DNA from: Alphaproteobacteria bacterium
Lineage (GTDB): Bacteria; Pseudomonadota; Alphaproteobacteria; GCA-2731375
Assembly: GCA_029937535.1 (NCBI GenBank)
Contig: JAPYPT010000019.1
Coordinates: forward strand, 1-33,348
Reading direction: 5' to 3'
DNA: 33,348 nucleotides
Every line of letters starts with the position of its first letter. The stretch's first letter is position 1. Below, one piece after another: positions 25,359 to 33,270 of the stretch. A program made the position numbers and the translations under genes. The notes under the pieces were generated by a model that ran no database searches, was not told the DNA's origin, and saw nothing but the letters and a program-made list of their open reading frames with translations.

Positions 25359-26735
25359 TCAATTGGCTTTCCAGTCCGCCACATGGGCTAGCAATTGACC
25401 CGTGTCGTCCAAATTTTCTACCCTGTGCAGATCCGCCAGCAACGCCTCCGCCCTTGCCTCGCCCAGCAACGGAGAGGCGAGGCTGCGGAATTTTTCATCG
25501 ATCTTAAGACCCTGGGCGCCGACATCCTCGGCCGGGACGCCAACATCAAAACTGCGTTCCAGGCTGCGGCCGTCGTGCAAGGTAACACGCGCCGTGGCGA
25601 GGGTCGCGGGACCGCCCGTGTCTTCAACCCTGACCTTGCGACGCAGGGCGACCAACTCGGGATCATTGGCGTTGGCGTCGCTATAGCTGCCGATATCCGC
25701 CGTGTCCGTGCCCGTCAAGGCCAGGGCGGCGGTGTGGCGCAGGCTGAACTTTACCTCCAGACCGGTCCGGGGCTCCTGAATATTGCAGACCTTGAGATTG
25801 GCCGGATCGACGGACAAGATGACCGCATCGATTTGATTGGGCTGGATATTTTCCTCGTCCCGCAAGGCCGCCAGAATTTCCATGGTCGAATGGGTCCGGT
25901 AACAGGCGGCATGGTATTTGAACAGGTTCTCGCGCACGTGGAAGCCCCGCCGTGGCCGTTCCAGGGCCCGGGTGTAATCGAAATCATCGCTTTGAGAGGC
26001 CGCGAAGCCCTGATCGACCTCCAATATATCCGGACGGGATGTGAAGCCGCGCGCCGCCAGCCGCGCCGCCAGTAATCCGTTGCCCGCCGCCTTGCCCGCA
26101 TGCAGCGGTTTGCACATGGTGCCGAACTGGGACTTCAGGCCGGCGGCCTGGGTGCCGGCGATGCCGAAGGCCCGCGCCATGGCGCCTTCGTCCAGTTCAA
26201 GCAGACGTCCTACGCCCGCCGCCGCGCCGAAGGTACCGACCGTGGCGGTGGCATGAAAACCCTTTTGATAATGGCTGGGCGCGACCAGCCCGCCGACGCG
26301 GCATTCGGCCTCGTAACCGGCCACGAAGGCCACCAGCAGATCCCGGCCGCTGGCGCCCAGATCCTCGGCCACCGCCAGGACGGCCGCCGCCACCTGGGCC
26401 GTCGGATGGCCGCCCAAGGTGCGGTTGACATCGTCGTAGTCCAGGGCGTGGGAGGCGCTGCCATTGACCAGACAGGCCTGGGCCAGCGTACCCTTGCCCG
26501 CCGCGCCGATCAGCGTGGCGCGGGGCCGGCCGCCTTCCTCCGCCGCCTCCGCCATCAGCAAGGCCGTCAAGGGCTCCCGCGCACCCGCGAGCGTGACCGC
26601 GAACCAATCGATCAGGCACTGCCTGGCCACCGCCAGGCTGTCGCCGTCGATATCGGCGAAGCGCAGGCGGGCGGCGTCACGGGCCAGGGTTTCGGTGATC
26701 GGGGGGGTGGCGTCGTCCAGGGCGAGGGTGCTCAT
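25359..26735 (-). CDS. MmgE/PrpD family protein (2-methylcitrate dehydratase-like)
   Basis: A 458-residue MmgE/PrpD protein. The N-terminal helical domain contains CLIDWFAVTLAGA and LVNGSASHALDYDDVN followed by GGHPTAQVAAAVLAVAEDLG, the family's signature region. The C-terminal domain includes HVRENLFKYHAACYRTHSTM. Family activities include 2-methylcitrate dehydration, cis-aconitate decarboxylation and imidodisuccinate-type epimerisation. Lack of prpC or prpB next to it, and the CaiB and MBL genes downstream, argue against the standard methylcitrate cycle. The frame opens at 26837, but ATG 26735 begins a normal N-terminus. It is the first gene of the four-gene minus-strand unit. Confidence 0.92.
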   Translation of the reverse strand: MSTLALDDATPPITETLARDAARLRFADIDGDSLAVARQCLIDWFAVTLAGAREPLTALLMAEAAEEGGRPRATLIGAAGKGTLAQACLVNGSASHALDYDDVNRTLGGHPTAQVAAAVLAVAEDLGASGRDLLVAFVAGYEAECRVGGLVAPSHYQKGFHATATVGTFGAAAGVGRLLELDEGAMARAFGIAGTQAAGLKSQFGTMCKPLHAGKAAGNGLLAARLAARGFTSRPDILEVDQGFAASQSDDFDYTRALERPRRGFHVRENLFKYHAACYRTHSTMEILAALRDEENIQPNQIDAVILSVDPANLKVCNIQEPRTGLEVKFSLRHTAALALTGTDTADIGSYSDANANDPELVALRRKVRVEDTGGPATLATARVTLHDGRSLERSFDVGVPAEDVGAQGLKIDEKFRSLASPLLGEARAEALLADLHRVENLDDTGQLLAHVADWKAN

Positions 26736-26820
26736 GATCAAGTTCCGATGGTGGTTAGTTGTGGCGGCTGGGGATTGCGGCCCCAAGTGTGTCCCCTTGG
26801 CGCGCCCGCGTCCAGCCCGC

Positions 26821-26848
26821 TTGTCACGGCAACGCAATATGCTATGTG
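26821..26848 (+). promoter_or_regulatory. Candidate sigma70-type promoter for the small orphan gene
   Basis: TTGTCA (26821-26826) and TATGTG (26843-26848) are spaced by 16 bases in the 145-bp divergent gap and end 32 bases before the ATG at 26881. The -35 box matches consensus at five of six positions. The call is pattern-based only. Confidence 0.4.
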
Positions 26849-26880
26849 GGGGAAAACAAGCTGATCACGGGAACATCGAA

Positions 26881-27096
26881 ATGAGCATTAGCAAGATCGT
26901 CAAGAAACATCTCGACGCCGCCGTCGCGGAAGCTGGTGAACAAGGCCACCCGCCCGAGAACGTGGCCCGCACCATGCTGTCCTTTGTCATCGAGACCTAT
27001 CGCGAGCACCGCGAGATCGCGGATATCCGCGAGGAACTGGAATATGCCATTCAGAACCTGGACCCCAACGAAACCTATGAGTTCATGCGCCCTTAG
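26881..27096 (+). CDS. Small hypothetical protein, 71 aa
   Basis: I do not recognise this family. It encodes a compact, probably all-helical protein: a basic N-terminus (MSISKIVKKHLDAAV), a central amphipathic stretch (VARTMLSFVIETYREHREIA) and an acidic tail (EELEYAIQNLDPNETYEFMRP). It has no cysteine, signal peptide or membrane segment. GGGAAC lies six bases before the ATG and a fair promoter match lies upstream, which supports a real gene. The frame continues open upstream only as a shadow of the divergent PrpD-like gene. It ends nine bases before the convergent cyclase stop. Confidence 0.75.
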   Translation: MSISKIVKKHLDAAVAEAGEQGHPPENVARTMLSFVIETYREHREIADIREELEYAIQNLDPNETYEFMRP

Positions 27097-27105
27097 GGTA
27101 CGTCG

Positions 27106-28617
27106 TCAGGCTTCAATGGTGTAAATTTCCGTCGGCTCGGGCACATTTCGCAGTTCGAATTGACCAAGCGGGGTCAGGTCCTCGCCCAGAGCGCGTTGTA
27201 CGGCGCCCGACAGCAGCAGGGATTGATCCAATACCTTGCATTGATCGGACAACCGGGCGGAGAGGTTCGCGGCACTGCCGATGACGGTAAAATCCAGCCG
27301 CTCCGGGGCGCCCACATTACCGAACGTCACCTCGCCCACATGCAGGCCAATGGCGCAACGCAGGGTTGGCGACTGGGTCTCGGCCAATCGGGCAATAATC
27401 TCCAACGCGGCGTCACGGGCCAGACCGCAGGCATCGGCGGGGTCGCCATCCACCGGGAAAATCGCCAGCACGCCATCGCCAATGAACTTCAGGACCTCGC
27501 CCCAGCGGGAGAGGATCGGGTCGGTGACGGTCTCGAAAAAGTCGTTCAGTAAATCCAGATAAGCCAAGCGGGGCAATGAGGCCGCCAGCTGCGTGGAATT
27601 GCGCAGGTCGCAGGTCAGGATCGCCGCCGAAATCTCTTCTCCCGCGCCGCGCTGGGTTTCCCCGTTCAGAACACGGGTACCCGACCGCATGCCCAGATAT
27701 GTAGTCAGCAATGTTCGGGTATTCTGGCGCAGGGTCATGGTTTCGTAAAACCGGCTGAGCCCAAACACACATTGAAAAACCGAGCCGAGATCGGCGGTGG
27801 AAAAACCCTCCGCGTGGTCGGAGGTCAGGGTCATGGTATTGATCTGGCCGTCGGAAAACGGCAACGGCATGGCGACGTAATCCGTACCGCCCTGCGCGCG
27901 CAGCTCTTCCATCACGGGAAAGCGGAATTCGCTCTCCCCGTCCCCATCAAGGCGCTGGCGCACGCCGCCCAAACCTTCACTGACATAGCGCACGGGACTG
28001 GTCAGATAGTCCGGTTGCGACAGCATGCCGTGCGGTGTGTCCACTTCGCGGACACCGTCCACATCCCGGCGCCAGATAAAGCCACGGCCCGCCAATTGCG
28101 GATGCAGGGTCCAGATACCGACGCTGATACGCCATAGGGGGATGCCGCCGGCGATCATGGCCTTGCCGAATTGCTCCGTCAGTTCGCCGGCGGTCTGGCA
28201 CATCCAGGCATCGCGCAGCAGCCATTCCACCAGGGGCCCCGAGTAATCCATTCTGGTGGTGTCCAGACACAACGGCTGATCCAGGCCGTCATCGAGAAAT
28301 GCGATATACCCCGCAACCTCGCGCACGGTCGCGAACGGCGTTTCATAACTGAAGGCGCCATTTTCGACCCTGCCGCCGGGCAAATCCAGGTGCCAATAAC
28401 TGGCCGTGCCCTTAAAGGGACAAAATGTGCGCCGGTCCGAGGGCTGCAAAATGCCCGTCATCACCGCATCGCGGGGAAAATATTGGTAGGACGGCAACCC
28501 GGTTTCATGCATCACCAAAACGTCCGCGCTGTCCGCCAATAGAACGCCGTCACGCACGGCTTGTACCTGCCCGGGCGCGGGCACGACAGTTATTCGGTAG
28601 GCTTTATGTTCGGTCAT
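27106..28617 (-). CDS. DUF427-class III adenylate/guanylate cyclase fusion protein
   Basis: A 503-residue protein with an unusual order. Residues ~15-115 are a DUF427 domain (VLLADSADVLVMHE, YQYFPRDAV, then TFCPFKGTASYWHL). Residues ~125-320 are the sensor-like region common before alphaproteobacterial cyclases (GGIPLWRISVGIWTLHPQ, GRGFIWRR). Residues ~330-500 are a class III cyclase domain with metal aspartates D337 (LTCDLRNST) and D381 (KFIGDGVLAIF), purine-selecting K377, an aspartate in LDFTVIG, and N/R in AANLSARL. All catalytic positions are present. There is no membrane segment. A GTG nine bases upstream (28626) could add three residues. It is divergent from a second cyclase. What DUF427 senses or does here is unknown. 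Confidence 0.9.
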   Translation of the reverse strand: MTEHKAYRITVVPAPGQVQAVRDGVLLADSADVLVMHETGLPSYQYFPRDAVMTGILQPSDRRTFCPFKGTASYWHLDLPGGRVENGAFSYETPFATVREVAGYIAFLDDGLDQPLCLDTTRMDYSGPLVEWLLRDAWMCQTAGELTEQFGKAMIAGGIPLWRISVGIWTLHPQLAGRGFIWRRDVDGVREVDTPHGMLSQPDYLTSPVRYVSEGLGGVRQRLDGDGESEFRFPVMEELRAQGGTDYVAMPLPFSDGQINTMTLTSDHAEGFSTADLGSVFQCVFGLSRFYETMTLRQNTRTLLTTYLGMRSGTRVLNGETQRGAGEEISAAILTCDLRNSTQLAASLPRLAYLDLLNDFFETVTDPILSRWGEVLKFIGDGVLAIFPVDGDPADACGLARDAALEIIARLAETQSPTLRCAIGLHVGEVTFGNVGAPERLDFTVIGSAANLSARLSDQCKVLDQSLLLSGAVQRALGEDLTPLGQFELRNVPEPTEIYTIEA

Positions 28618-28620
28618 ACC

Positions 28621-28637
28621 GTTCACTATTTATGAAC
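28621..28637. promoter_or_regulatory. Inverted repeat overlapping the -10 of the DUF427-cyclase promoter
   Basis: GTTCA-N7-TGAAC is a perfect 5-bp dyad just upstream of the ATG at 28617. It covers the predicted -10 region and could be an operator. It is not the alphaproteobacterial LexA box, which is a direct GTTC-N7-GTTC repeat. Confidence 0.4.
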
Positions 28638-28655
28638 ACTGCCCATCACATTCAA
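28627..28655 (-). promoter_or_regulatory. Candidate promoter for the DUF427-cyclase gene, near-leaderless
   Basis: On the minus strand TTGAAT (28655-28650) and TAAATA (28632-28627) are spaced by 17 bases. A start about seven bases further on falls near 28620, only a few bases before the ATG at 28617. No Shine-Dalgarno is seen there, consistent with a leaderless or very short-leader message. Confidence 0.4.
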
Positions 28656-28717
28656 GTGGACAGCCCGGAGCCGGATAACTACCTAATAGCCGTGCAGTTT
28701 CGGGGAGCGAGGGCAAC

Positions 28718-30043
28718 ATGACCATGGGCCAAGCCGTTACGGCAACGGAGGACGATGGCAATTGGGGGCGCATGAGCCGCCGGTTGATATTTCTGGACAA
28801 CGAGCTGGAGCGTGATTTCCGCAGCGCCGAGCGGAGCGGGAATTTGGGTCAGGCACGGTTCGTGCTGTGGCTGGCCTTAATAATTCTGGCGATATTTGCC
28901 GTCTCCGATACTTTTGTCTTGCCCGCCGACGCCATGACATTCGTCGCCTGGCGCGCCGGGCTGTTGTCTTTGGTCCTGGTTATCCTATTGGCGGGGACCT
29001 ACGCCCCCTTTTTCCGCACCCGCTGGCCCGGGTTGATGGCCCTGGCCGTGCTTTCCATGACCATTGCCGCCGGCCTCACCAATGCCCTGGTGGACGTTCC
29101 GATGCTGTATCCGTCGGGTTTCATGCTGTTGATCCTGGCCGGCTATTTAGTGGTGCCGTTAATATTCGCCTATTGCATCGGCACCATGACCGCGGCGACG
29201 GTTATTTATCTCATATTTACGTCTTTCACCGAAGTGGCGGATGACGGCATCCTGGCGCAGTATGCGTTGCAAATGCTGATGGCGAACGTGATCGGTATCG
29301 CCGCCCTGCACCGCTCGGAACGCATCCGCCGGATGGAACATCTCAATGCCCGCCGTCTGGATGAGCAGCGCCTGCGGTACCGAGAGCTGTTGACCTCGAT
29401 CCTGCCCGAACCCGTGGCGGACCGTCTGCAACGCGGCGAGACGGTGGTGGATGAATATGCCGACGCCACCGTGCTGTTCGCCGATATCGTCGGCTTCACC
29501 GCCCTGGCCGCCCGTTTTCGGCCCGATCAGATCCTCGATCTGTTGAACCGGATCTTCGCCAGGTTTGACGACCTGACGGCGGATCATGGCTTGGAGAAGA
29601 TCAAAACCATCGGCGACAGCTATATGGCGGCCGGCGGCGTCTTCGGCGATCAATCGGAATACCTGCCCGCGATGGCGGATTTGGCCCTGGCCATGCAACG
29701 GGCGGCCAGTCAAATCGATGATCCCGATGGCCAGCCCCTGCATTTGCGTATTGGTATCCATGTGGGCGGCTTGACGGCGGGGGTTATTGGCCAGCGCCGC
29801 TTCATGTATGATCTGTGGGGCGATACGGTCAACACCGCCTCGCGCATGCAGACATTGGGGGAGCCGGACCGTATTCAGGTTTCGGACGATGTGCGCCAAC
29901 GACTGGATGCCCGCTACCGACTGGCGCCCAGGGGCGAGATCGCGGTCAAGGGCAAGGGACAGATGGCGACCTGGTATCTACTGGGCCGCGTGGATGACGA
30001 CGAAGATGAAAATGCAGACGGAAAGGCAGCGGACATAACATGA
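28718..30043 (+). CDS. Membrane-bound class III adenylate/guanylate cyclase
   Basis: A 441-residue protein with a short cytoplasmic N-terminus, about six hydrophobic segments between residues 48 and 200, a helical linker ([20 protein letters not shown]) and a cyclase domain from about 250. Metal aspartates are D256 ([12 protein letters not shown]) and D300 ([12 protein letters not shown]). The segment [13 protein letters not shown] supplies the substrate aspartate and the N and R of the transition state. The catalytic set is complete. The layout resembles six-helix membrane cyclases such as rhizobial and mycobacterial types. GGGGAGCGAGGG precedes the ATG; a second ATG is six bases on. The esterase start overlaps its stop (ATGA), so the two are co-translated. 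Confidence 0.93.
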   Translation: MTMGQAVTATEDDGNWGRMSRRLIFLDNELERDFRSAERSGNLGQARFVLWLALIILAIFAVSDTFVLPADAMTFVAWRAGLLSLVLVILLAGTYAPFFRTRWPGLMALAVLSMTIAAGLTNALVDVPMLYPSGFMLLILAGYLVVPLIFAYCIGTMTAATVIYLIFTSFTEVADDGILAQYALQMLMANVIGIAALHRSERIRRMEHLNARRLDEQRLRYRELLTSILPEPVADRLQRGETVVDEYADATVLFADIVGFTALAARFRPDQILDLLNRIFARFDDLTADHGLEKIKTIGDSYMAAGGVFGDQSEYLPAMADLALAMQRAASQIDDPDGQPLHLRIGIHVGGLTAGVIGQRRFMYDLWGDTVNTASRMQTLGEPDRIQVSDDVRQRLDARYRLAPRGEIAVKGKGQMATWYLLGRVDDDEDENADGKAADIT

Positions 30044-30984
30044 GCCTCGATCCACAATGCGCCGAAATTGTCGCGGCGGCCGAGGTGGCGGGCGGTTCCC
30101 CCCTGCAGGAAAGCGACCATAACCGCGCGCGCAAGGCCTATGAGGCCAGCACCGTCGTTTATCGCCACGGCAGCGGTGATTTGGACAGCGTGAAGGACCG
30201 CACAATACCGGGGCCGGCGGGCAATGATCTGGCCATTCGCATCTACAAACCCGTTTCCGCCGACAAATACCTGGGCGTGGCGATGTTCTTTCATGGCGGC
30301 GGCTGGGTCATTGGCTCGTTGAACAGCCACGATCATATGTGCCGGTACCTGGCCCAAGGGGCGGGCTGCATCGTCGTCGCGGTGGACTACCGCCTGGCGC
30401 CGGAACATAAATTCCCCGCCGGCCTGGAAGACTGCATCACGGCCACCCGTTGGGCGGCGGCCCATGCCGATAGCTTCGGCGGCGATCCTGCCCGCCTGGC
30501 CGTGGTCGGCGATTCCGCCGGCGGCAATCTGGCGGCCGTCACCGCGCTGGAGCTGCGCGATGCGCCCAAGAATGTTGCCCTGGGTCTTCAGGTGCTGATC
30601 TATCCGGCCGTGGATTTCACCGCCGACACGGACTCCAAGACGGAAAATGGCGAGGGTTATCTGTTGACCCGCCAGGCAACCGAGACCTTCGCGGATCTGT
30701 ATCTGCCCAACCGGGAGGCCAGGGACAACCCGCGCGCCTCGCCACAACTGGCCAGCCACCATACCGACCTGCCCCGGGCCTGGATTCAAACCGCCGAGTT
30801 CGATCCTCTGCGCGACGAAGGCCGCATCTATGCCGAAACCCTGGCCAAGGCCGGCGTGCGGGTGGAATACAAATGCTATCCCGGCATGGTGCACGGCTTC
30901 GCCCGCATGGGCGGCAAGGTGGATATGGGTATCGTGGCCCTGAATAATGCCGCCCATGCACTCCGCTCGGCCTTCGAAGGTTAG
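30040..30984 (+). CDS. Alpha/beta hydrolase, hormone-sensitive lipase (HSL) family esterase
   Basis: A 314-residue HSL/family IV esterase. The oxyanion motif HGGGW starts at H85. The nucleophile is S159 in GDSAGGN, with D255 (EFDPLRDEG) and H285 (MVHGFARM) completing the triad. Length and spacing match bacterial family IV carboxylesterases acting on short- to medium-chain esters. No signal peptide is visible, so it is cytoplasmic. It overlaps the membrane cyclase gene by four bases, so translation is coupled, though a functional link is not obvious. dusA starts five bases after its stop. Confidence 0.95.
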   Translation: MSLDPQCAEIVAAAEVAGGSPLQESDHNRARKAYEASTVVYRHGSGDLDSVKDRTIPGPAGNDLAIRIYKPVSADKYLGVAMFFHGGGWVIGSLNSHDHMCRYLAQGAGCIVVAVDYRLAPEHKFPAGLEDCITATRWAAAHADSFGGDPARLAVVGDSAGGNLAAVTALELRDAPKNVALGLQVLIYPAVDFTADTDSKTENGEGYLLTRQATETFADLYLPNREARDNPRASPQLASHHTDLPRAWIQTAEFDPLRDEGRIYAETLAKAGVRVEYKCYPGMVHGFARMGGKVDMGIVALNNAAHALRSAFEG

Positions 30985-30989
30985 TCGCC

Positions 30990-31988
30990 TTGACCCTAGA
31001 CCGGCGCTTTTGCGTGGCGCCCATGATGGAATACACAGACCGGCATGAGCGTTATTTTCTGCGCCTGATCAGCCGCCGCGCCTTGCTGTATACGGAAATG
31101 GTCACGGCGGAGGCGGTCATCCATGGCGAGCGTGAACGCTTGCTGGGTTTTTCGCACGAAGAACACCCCATTGCTCTGCAACTGGGCGGCGCCGACCCCA
31201 ATCGCATGGCCATGGCCGCCACGATCGGCCAGGAATTCGGTTATGACGAAGTGAACATTAATGTGGGCTGTCCCAGTGACCGGGTGCAATCGGGCCGCTT
31301 CGGCGCCTGCCTGATGGCGGAACCCGACATCGTCGCCGCTTCGGTCCGGGCCATGCGGGCGGCCACGGATTTGCCCGTTACCGTCAAATCGCGGATCGGC
31401 ATCGATGATCGGGACGACTATGATTTTCTGCGCGGCTTCGTCGAAGTGGTGGCCCAAGCCGGGTGCCTAACCTTCATCGTTCATGCCCGCAAGGCCATAT
31501 TGTCCGGCCTTAGCCCAAAACAAAACCGGGAAATCCCACCTCTCGATCATGACCGCGTCTACCGCCTGAAATCGGATTACCCGGAGCTTGAAATCATCAT
31601 CAATGGCGGCATCGATAGCTTGGCGCAATGCCGCGAACATCTGGCTCATGTGGATGGCGTGATGATGGGCCGCACCGCCTACCAGGCGCCCTATATTTTG
31701 GCCGATATCGACCATGATCTGTTCGGTGATGACGGGCCTGTTGCCAGCCGCACGGCTCTGGTCGACGCCATGCAGCCCTATATCGCGCGGCAATTGGCCA
31801 AGGGGGTACGCCTCAACGCCATCAGCCGCCACATGCTGGGCCTCTATTACGGCCAGCCCGGCGCCCGGACCTGGCGGCGTTATATCTCTGAACGCAGCCA
31901 TCTGCCCGGCGCTGACGGCGGCCTGTTGCAGGCCGCCGTTGAACAGCTACCGGAAGCATACCAAAGGTCACTGATAGAGACCCTTTGA
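30990..31988 (+). CDS. dusA: tRNA-dihydrouridine synthase A
   Basis: A 332-residue FMN-dependent TIM-barrel enzyme that reduces uridines (U20/U20a) in the tRNA D-loop. It follows E. coli DusA closely: VAPMMEYTDRHERYFLRLISR, LLYTEMVTAEAVIHG, HPIALQLGG, NINVGCPSDRVQSGRFGACLM (catalytic C107), IGIDDRDDYDFL and SGLSPKQNREIPPLD. The start is a TTG at 30990; later ATGs would delete the conserved VAPMM strand, and GAAGG lies about 11 bases upstream. The last nine codons and stop (YQRSLIETL) lie in the left arm of the palindromic element, so its C-terminus appears to have been rewritten by that insertion. Confidence 0.96.
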   Translation: MTLDRRFCVAPMMEYTDRHERYFLRLISRRALLYTEMVTAEAVIHGERERLLGFSHEEHPIALQLGGADPNRMAMAATIGQEFGYDEVNINVGCPSDRVQSGRFGACLMAEPDIVAASVRAMRAATDLPVTVKSRIGIDDRDDYDFLRGFVEVVAQAGCLTFIVHARKAILSGLSPKQNREIPPLDHDRVYRLKSDYPELEIIINGGIDSLAQCREHLAHVDGVMMGRTAYQAPYILADIDHDLFGDDGPVASRTALVDAMQPYIARQLAKGVRLNAISRHMLGLYYGQPGARTWRRYISERSHLPGADGGLLQAAVEQLPEAYQRSLIETL

Positions 31989-31990
31989 GA

Positions 31991-32084
31991 TCGCCTCCGG
32001 ATCTCATCGGGTAGGAGTGAAGCCGCCGGCGATACGGTGTATCGTCAAGGCTTCATGACGCCATCCGATGATATCCGGAGGCGA
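31991..32084 (+). repeat. Left hairpin unit of the palindromic element
   Basis: Stem 31991-32010 pairs with 32065-32084 at 19 of 20 positions. Inside, TGAAGCC pairs with GGCTTCA, and CGATAC (32030-32035) pairs with GTATCG (32039-32044) around a GGT loop. Blocks CGGGTAGGAG and GACGCCATCCGA recur in the right unit. Confidence 0.8.
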
Positions 32085-32091
32085 CCGCAGG

Positions 32092-32185
32092 CGCCTTGCG
32101 GACGATTTCGGATGGCGTCGCGCACGGCTGACGATGCACCGCATCGCTGCACCGCACGCTCCTACCCGAAATCGCCCGCAAGGCG
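32092..32185 (-). repeat. Right hairpin unit of the palindromic element (inverted homologue of the left)
   Basis: Stem 32092-32111 pairs with 32166-32185 at 19 of 20 positions. The inner hairpin is CGATGC (32132-32137) with GCATCG (32141-32146), loop ACC, which reads GGT in the orientation of the left unit. The reverse complement shares CGGGTAGGAG and GACGCCATCCGA with the left unit. Confidence 0.8.
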
Positions 32186-32217
32186 TCTCAAAGGGTCACT
32201 ATCAATGACCTTTGGTA

Positions 32218-33270
32218 TCAGTTCACTAGGACGTAACGGCCCACCGTCTTGCCCTCGCGCAGATCGGCGATGGCGTCGCCGGCTTCGCTCAGCGGCCGGG
32301 GCGTGGTGGGCACGGGCTTTACCTTGCCGGCCTTCACCAATGCCATCAGCTCGTGCATTTCCTCCAACGTGCCTACATAGCTGCCGATGATGCTCATCAT
32401 CTTTAGCGGCAGGGTCGCCAGGGGCAAGGGCACGGCGCCACCGAACAGGCCGACGACGACAATGGTGCCGCCGCGCGCCAAGGTCTGCATGGCGAACCCG
32501 CTGGAGGCCGGCGCGCCGACGAAATCGATCACCCCATGAACGCCGCCGCCGGTGCTTTCCATCAATTCGGCCACCGCGCTCGCATCGCCGTTATCGATCA
32601 CCATGTCGGCGCCGGCCGCCAGTGCCGCCGCGCGCTTGGCCGGATCGATATCGGCGACCACCAGCTTGGCGTTGACCACGGCCTTGGCCATGCCGATGCC
32701 GGCCAGGCCCACACCGCCCGCCCCGATGATCATCAGATGTTCCTCCGCCCGCAAATGCTTCAGCTTTTTCAGGGCGCTGTAGGCGGTTACGCCGGAACAG
32801 GCGCAGGTCGCCGCATGGGTTTCCTCAACGCCCTCGAAGGGCACCAGATATCTTGAATGCTGGGCAATGCAATATTCCGCATAGCCGCCGGCATAGCGGG
32901 TACCCGGCGTGCGCGGCGCGGGACATAGCAGTTCCTCGCCGCGCTGACAGACCTTGCATTCGCCGCAGCCGATCCAGGGGAAGTAGATGCGTTTGTCGCC
33001 GACTTCGACGCCGGTCGCGTCCGGACCCAGGGCGACAACCTCGCCCAGAATTTCATGGCCCATGGTGAAGGGCAGGGTCATGCCGCGGTCTTCCAGGCGC
33101 ATCTTCACATCGCCGCCCATATCGAAATAGCCGTCCCAAAGATGGATGTCGCTGTGGCAGATGCCCGAGGCAGTGACCCGCAACAGCACCTGTGTGCCCT
33201 GTGGCGCCGGCGTATCAACCTCCCGCTCTTCCAAGGGTTCGCCCCATTTCGTGATCTGATAGGCAAGCAT
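32218..33270 (-). CDS. Zinc-dependent alcohol dehydrogenase (medium-chain dehydrogenase/reductase)
   Basis: A 350-residue MDR-family enzyme. Catalytic zinc ligands are C38 (GICHSD), H72/E73 (MGHEILG) and C158 (CACSGVTAY). C102, C105, C108 and C116 (GCGECKVCQRGEELLC) bind structural zinc. GAGGVGLAGIG is the Rossmann motif and the acidic VVADID after it favours NAD. It oxidises a primary or secondary alcohol or reduces an aldehyde; the substrate is unknown. GGGAGGA precedes the ATG by a few bases. Its TGA stop begins at the junction with the palindromic element, whose first base is the A of the stop. The 78 bases upstream to the window edge show no clear gene or convincing promoter. Confidence 0.95.
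   Translation of the reverse strand: MLAYQITKWGEPLEEREVDTPAPQGTQVLLRVTASGICHSDIHLWDGYFDMGGDVKMRLEDRGMTLPFTMGHEILGEVVALGPDATGVEVGDKRIYFPWIGCGECKVCQRGEELLCPAPRTPGTRYAGGYAEYCIAQHSRYLVPFEGVEETHAATCACSGVTAYSALKKLKHLRAEEHLMIIGAGGVGLAGIGMAKAVVNAKLVVADIDPAKRAAALAAGADMVIDNGDASAVAELMESTGGGVHGVIDFVGAPASSGFAMQTLARGGTIVVVGLFGGAVPLPLATLPLKMMSIIGSYVGTLEEMHELMALVKAGKVKPVPTTPRPLSEAGDAIADLREGKTVGRYVLVN

Larger units (their letters stand above)
31958..32218. repeat. 261-bp structured palindromic element (MITE/BIME-like) with 33-bp terminal inverted repeats
   Basis: The ends, 31958-31990 and 32186-32218, are inverted repeats matching at 31 of 33 positions. Between them sit two hairpin units (31991-32084 and 32092-32185) that are homologous to each other in opposite orientation, giving a three-way or clover-shaped fold. 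Each terminal arm can also fold alone (CAAAGG paired with CCTTTG). The element occupies the whole space between convergent dusA and the alcohol dehydrogenase. It encodes no protein. It could be a non-autonomous mobile element, a REP/BIME-type repeat or a structured terminator; its copy number in the genome is not visible here. Confidence 0.85.

Noticed and set aside
26783-26800. CCAAG-N8-CTTGG inverted repeat in the divergent gap before the PrpD-like gene
   Set aside because: It is only 5 bp per arm in GC-rich DNA, not aligned with a promoter, and could be chance.
28621-28637. LexA (SOS) box
   Set aside because: Alphaproteobacterial LexA sites are direct repeats GTTC-N7-GTTC. This is an inverted GTTCA-N7-TGAAC.
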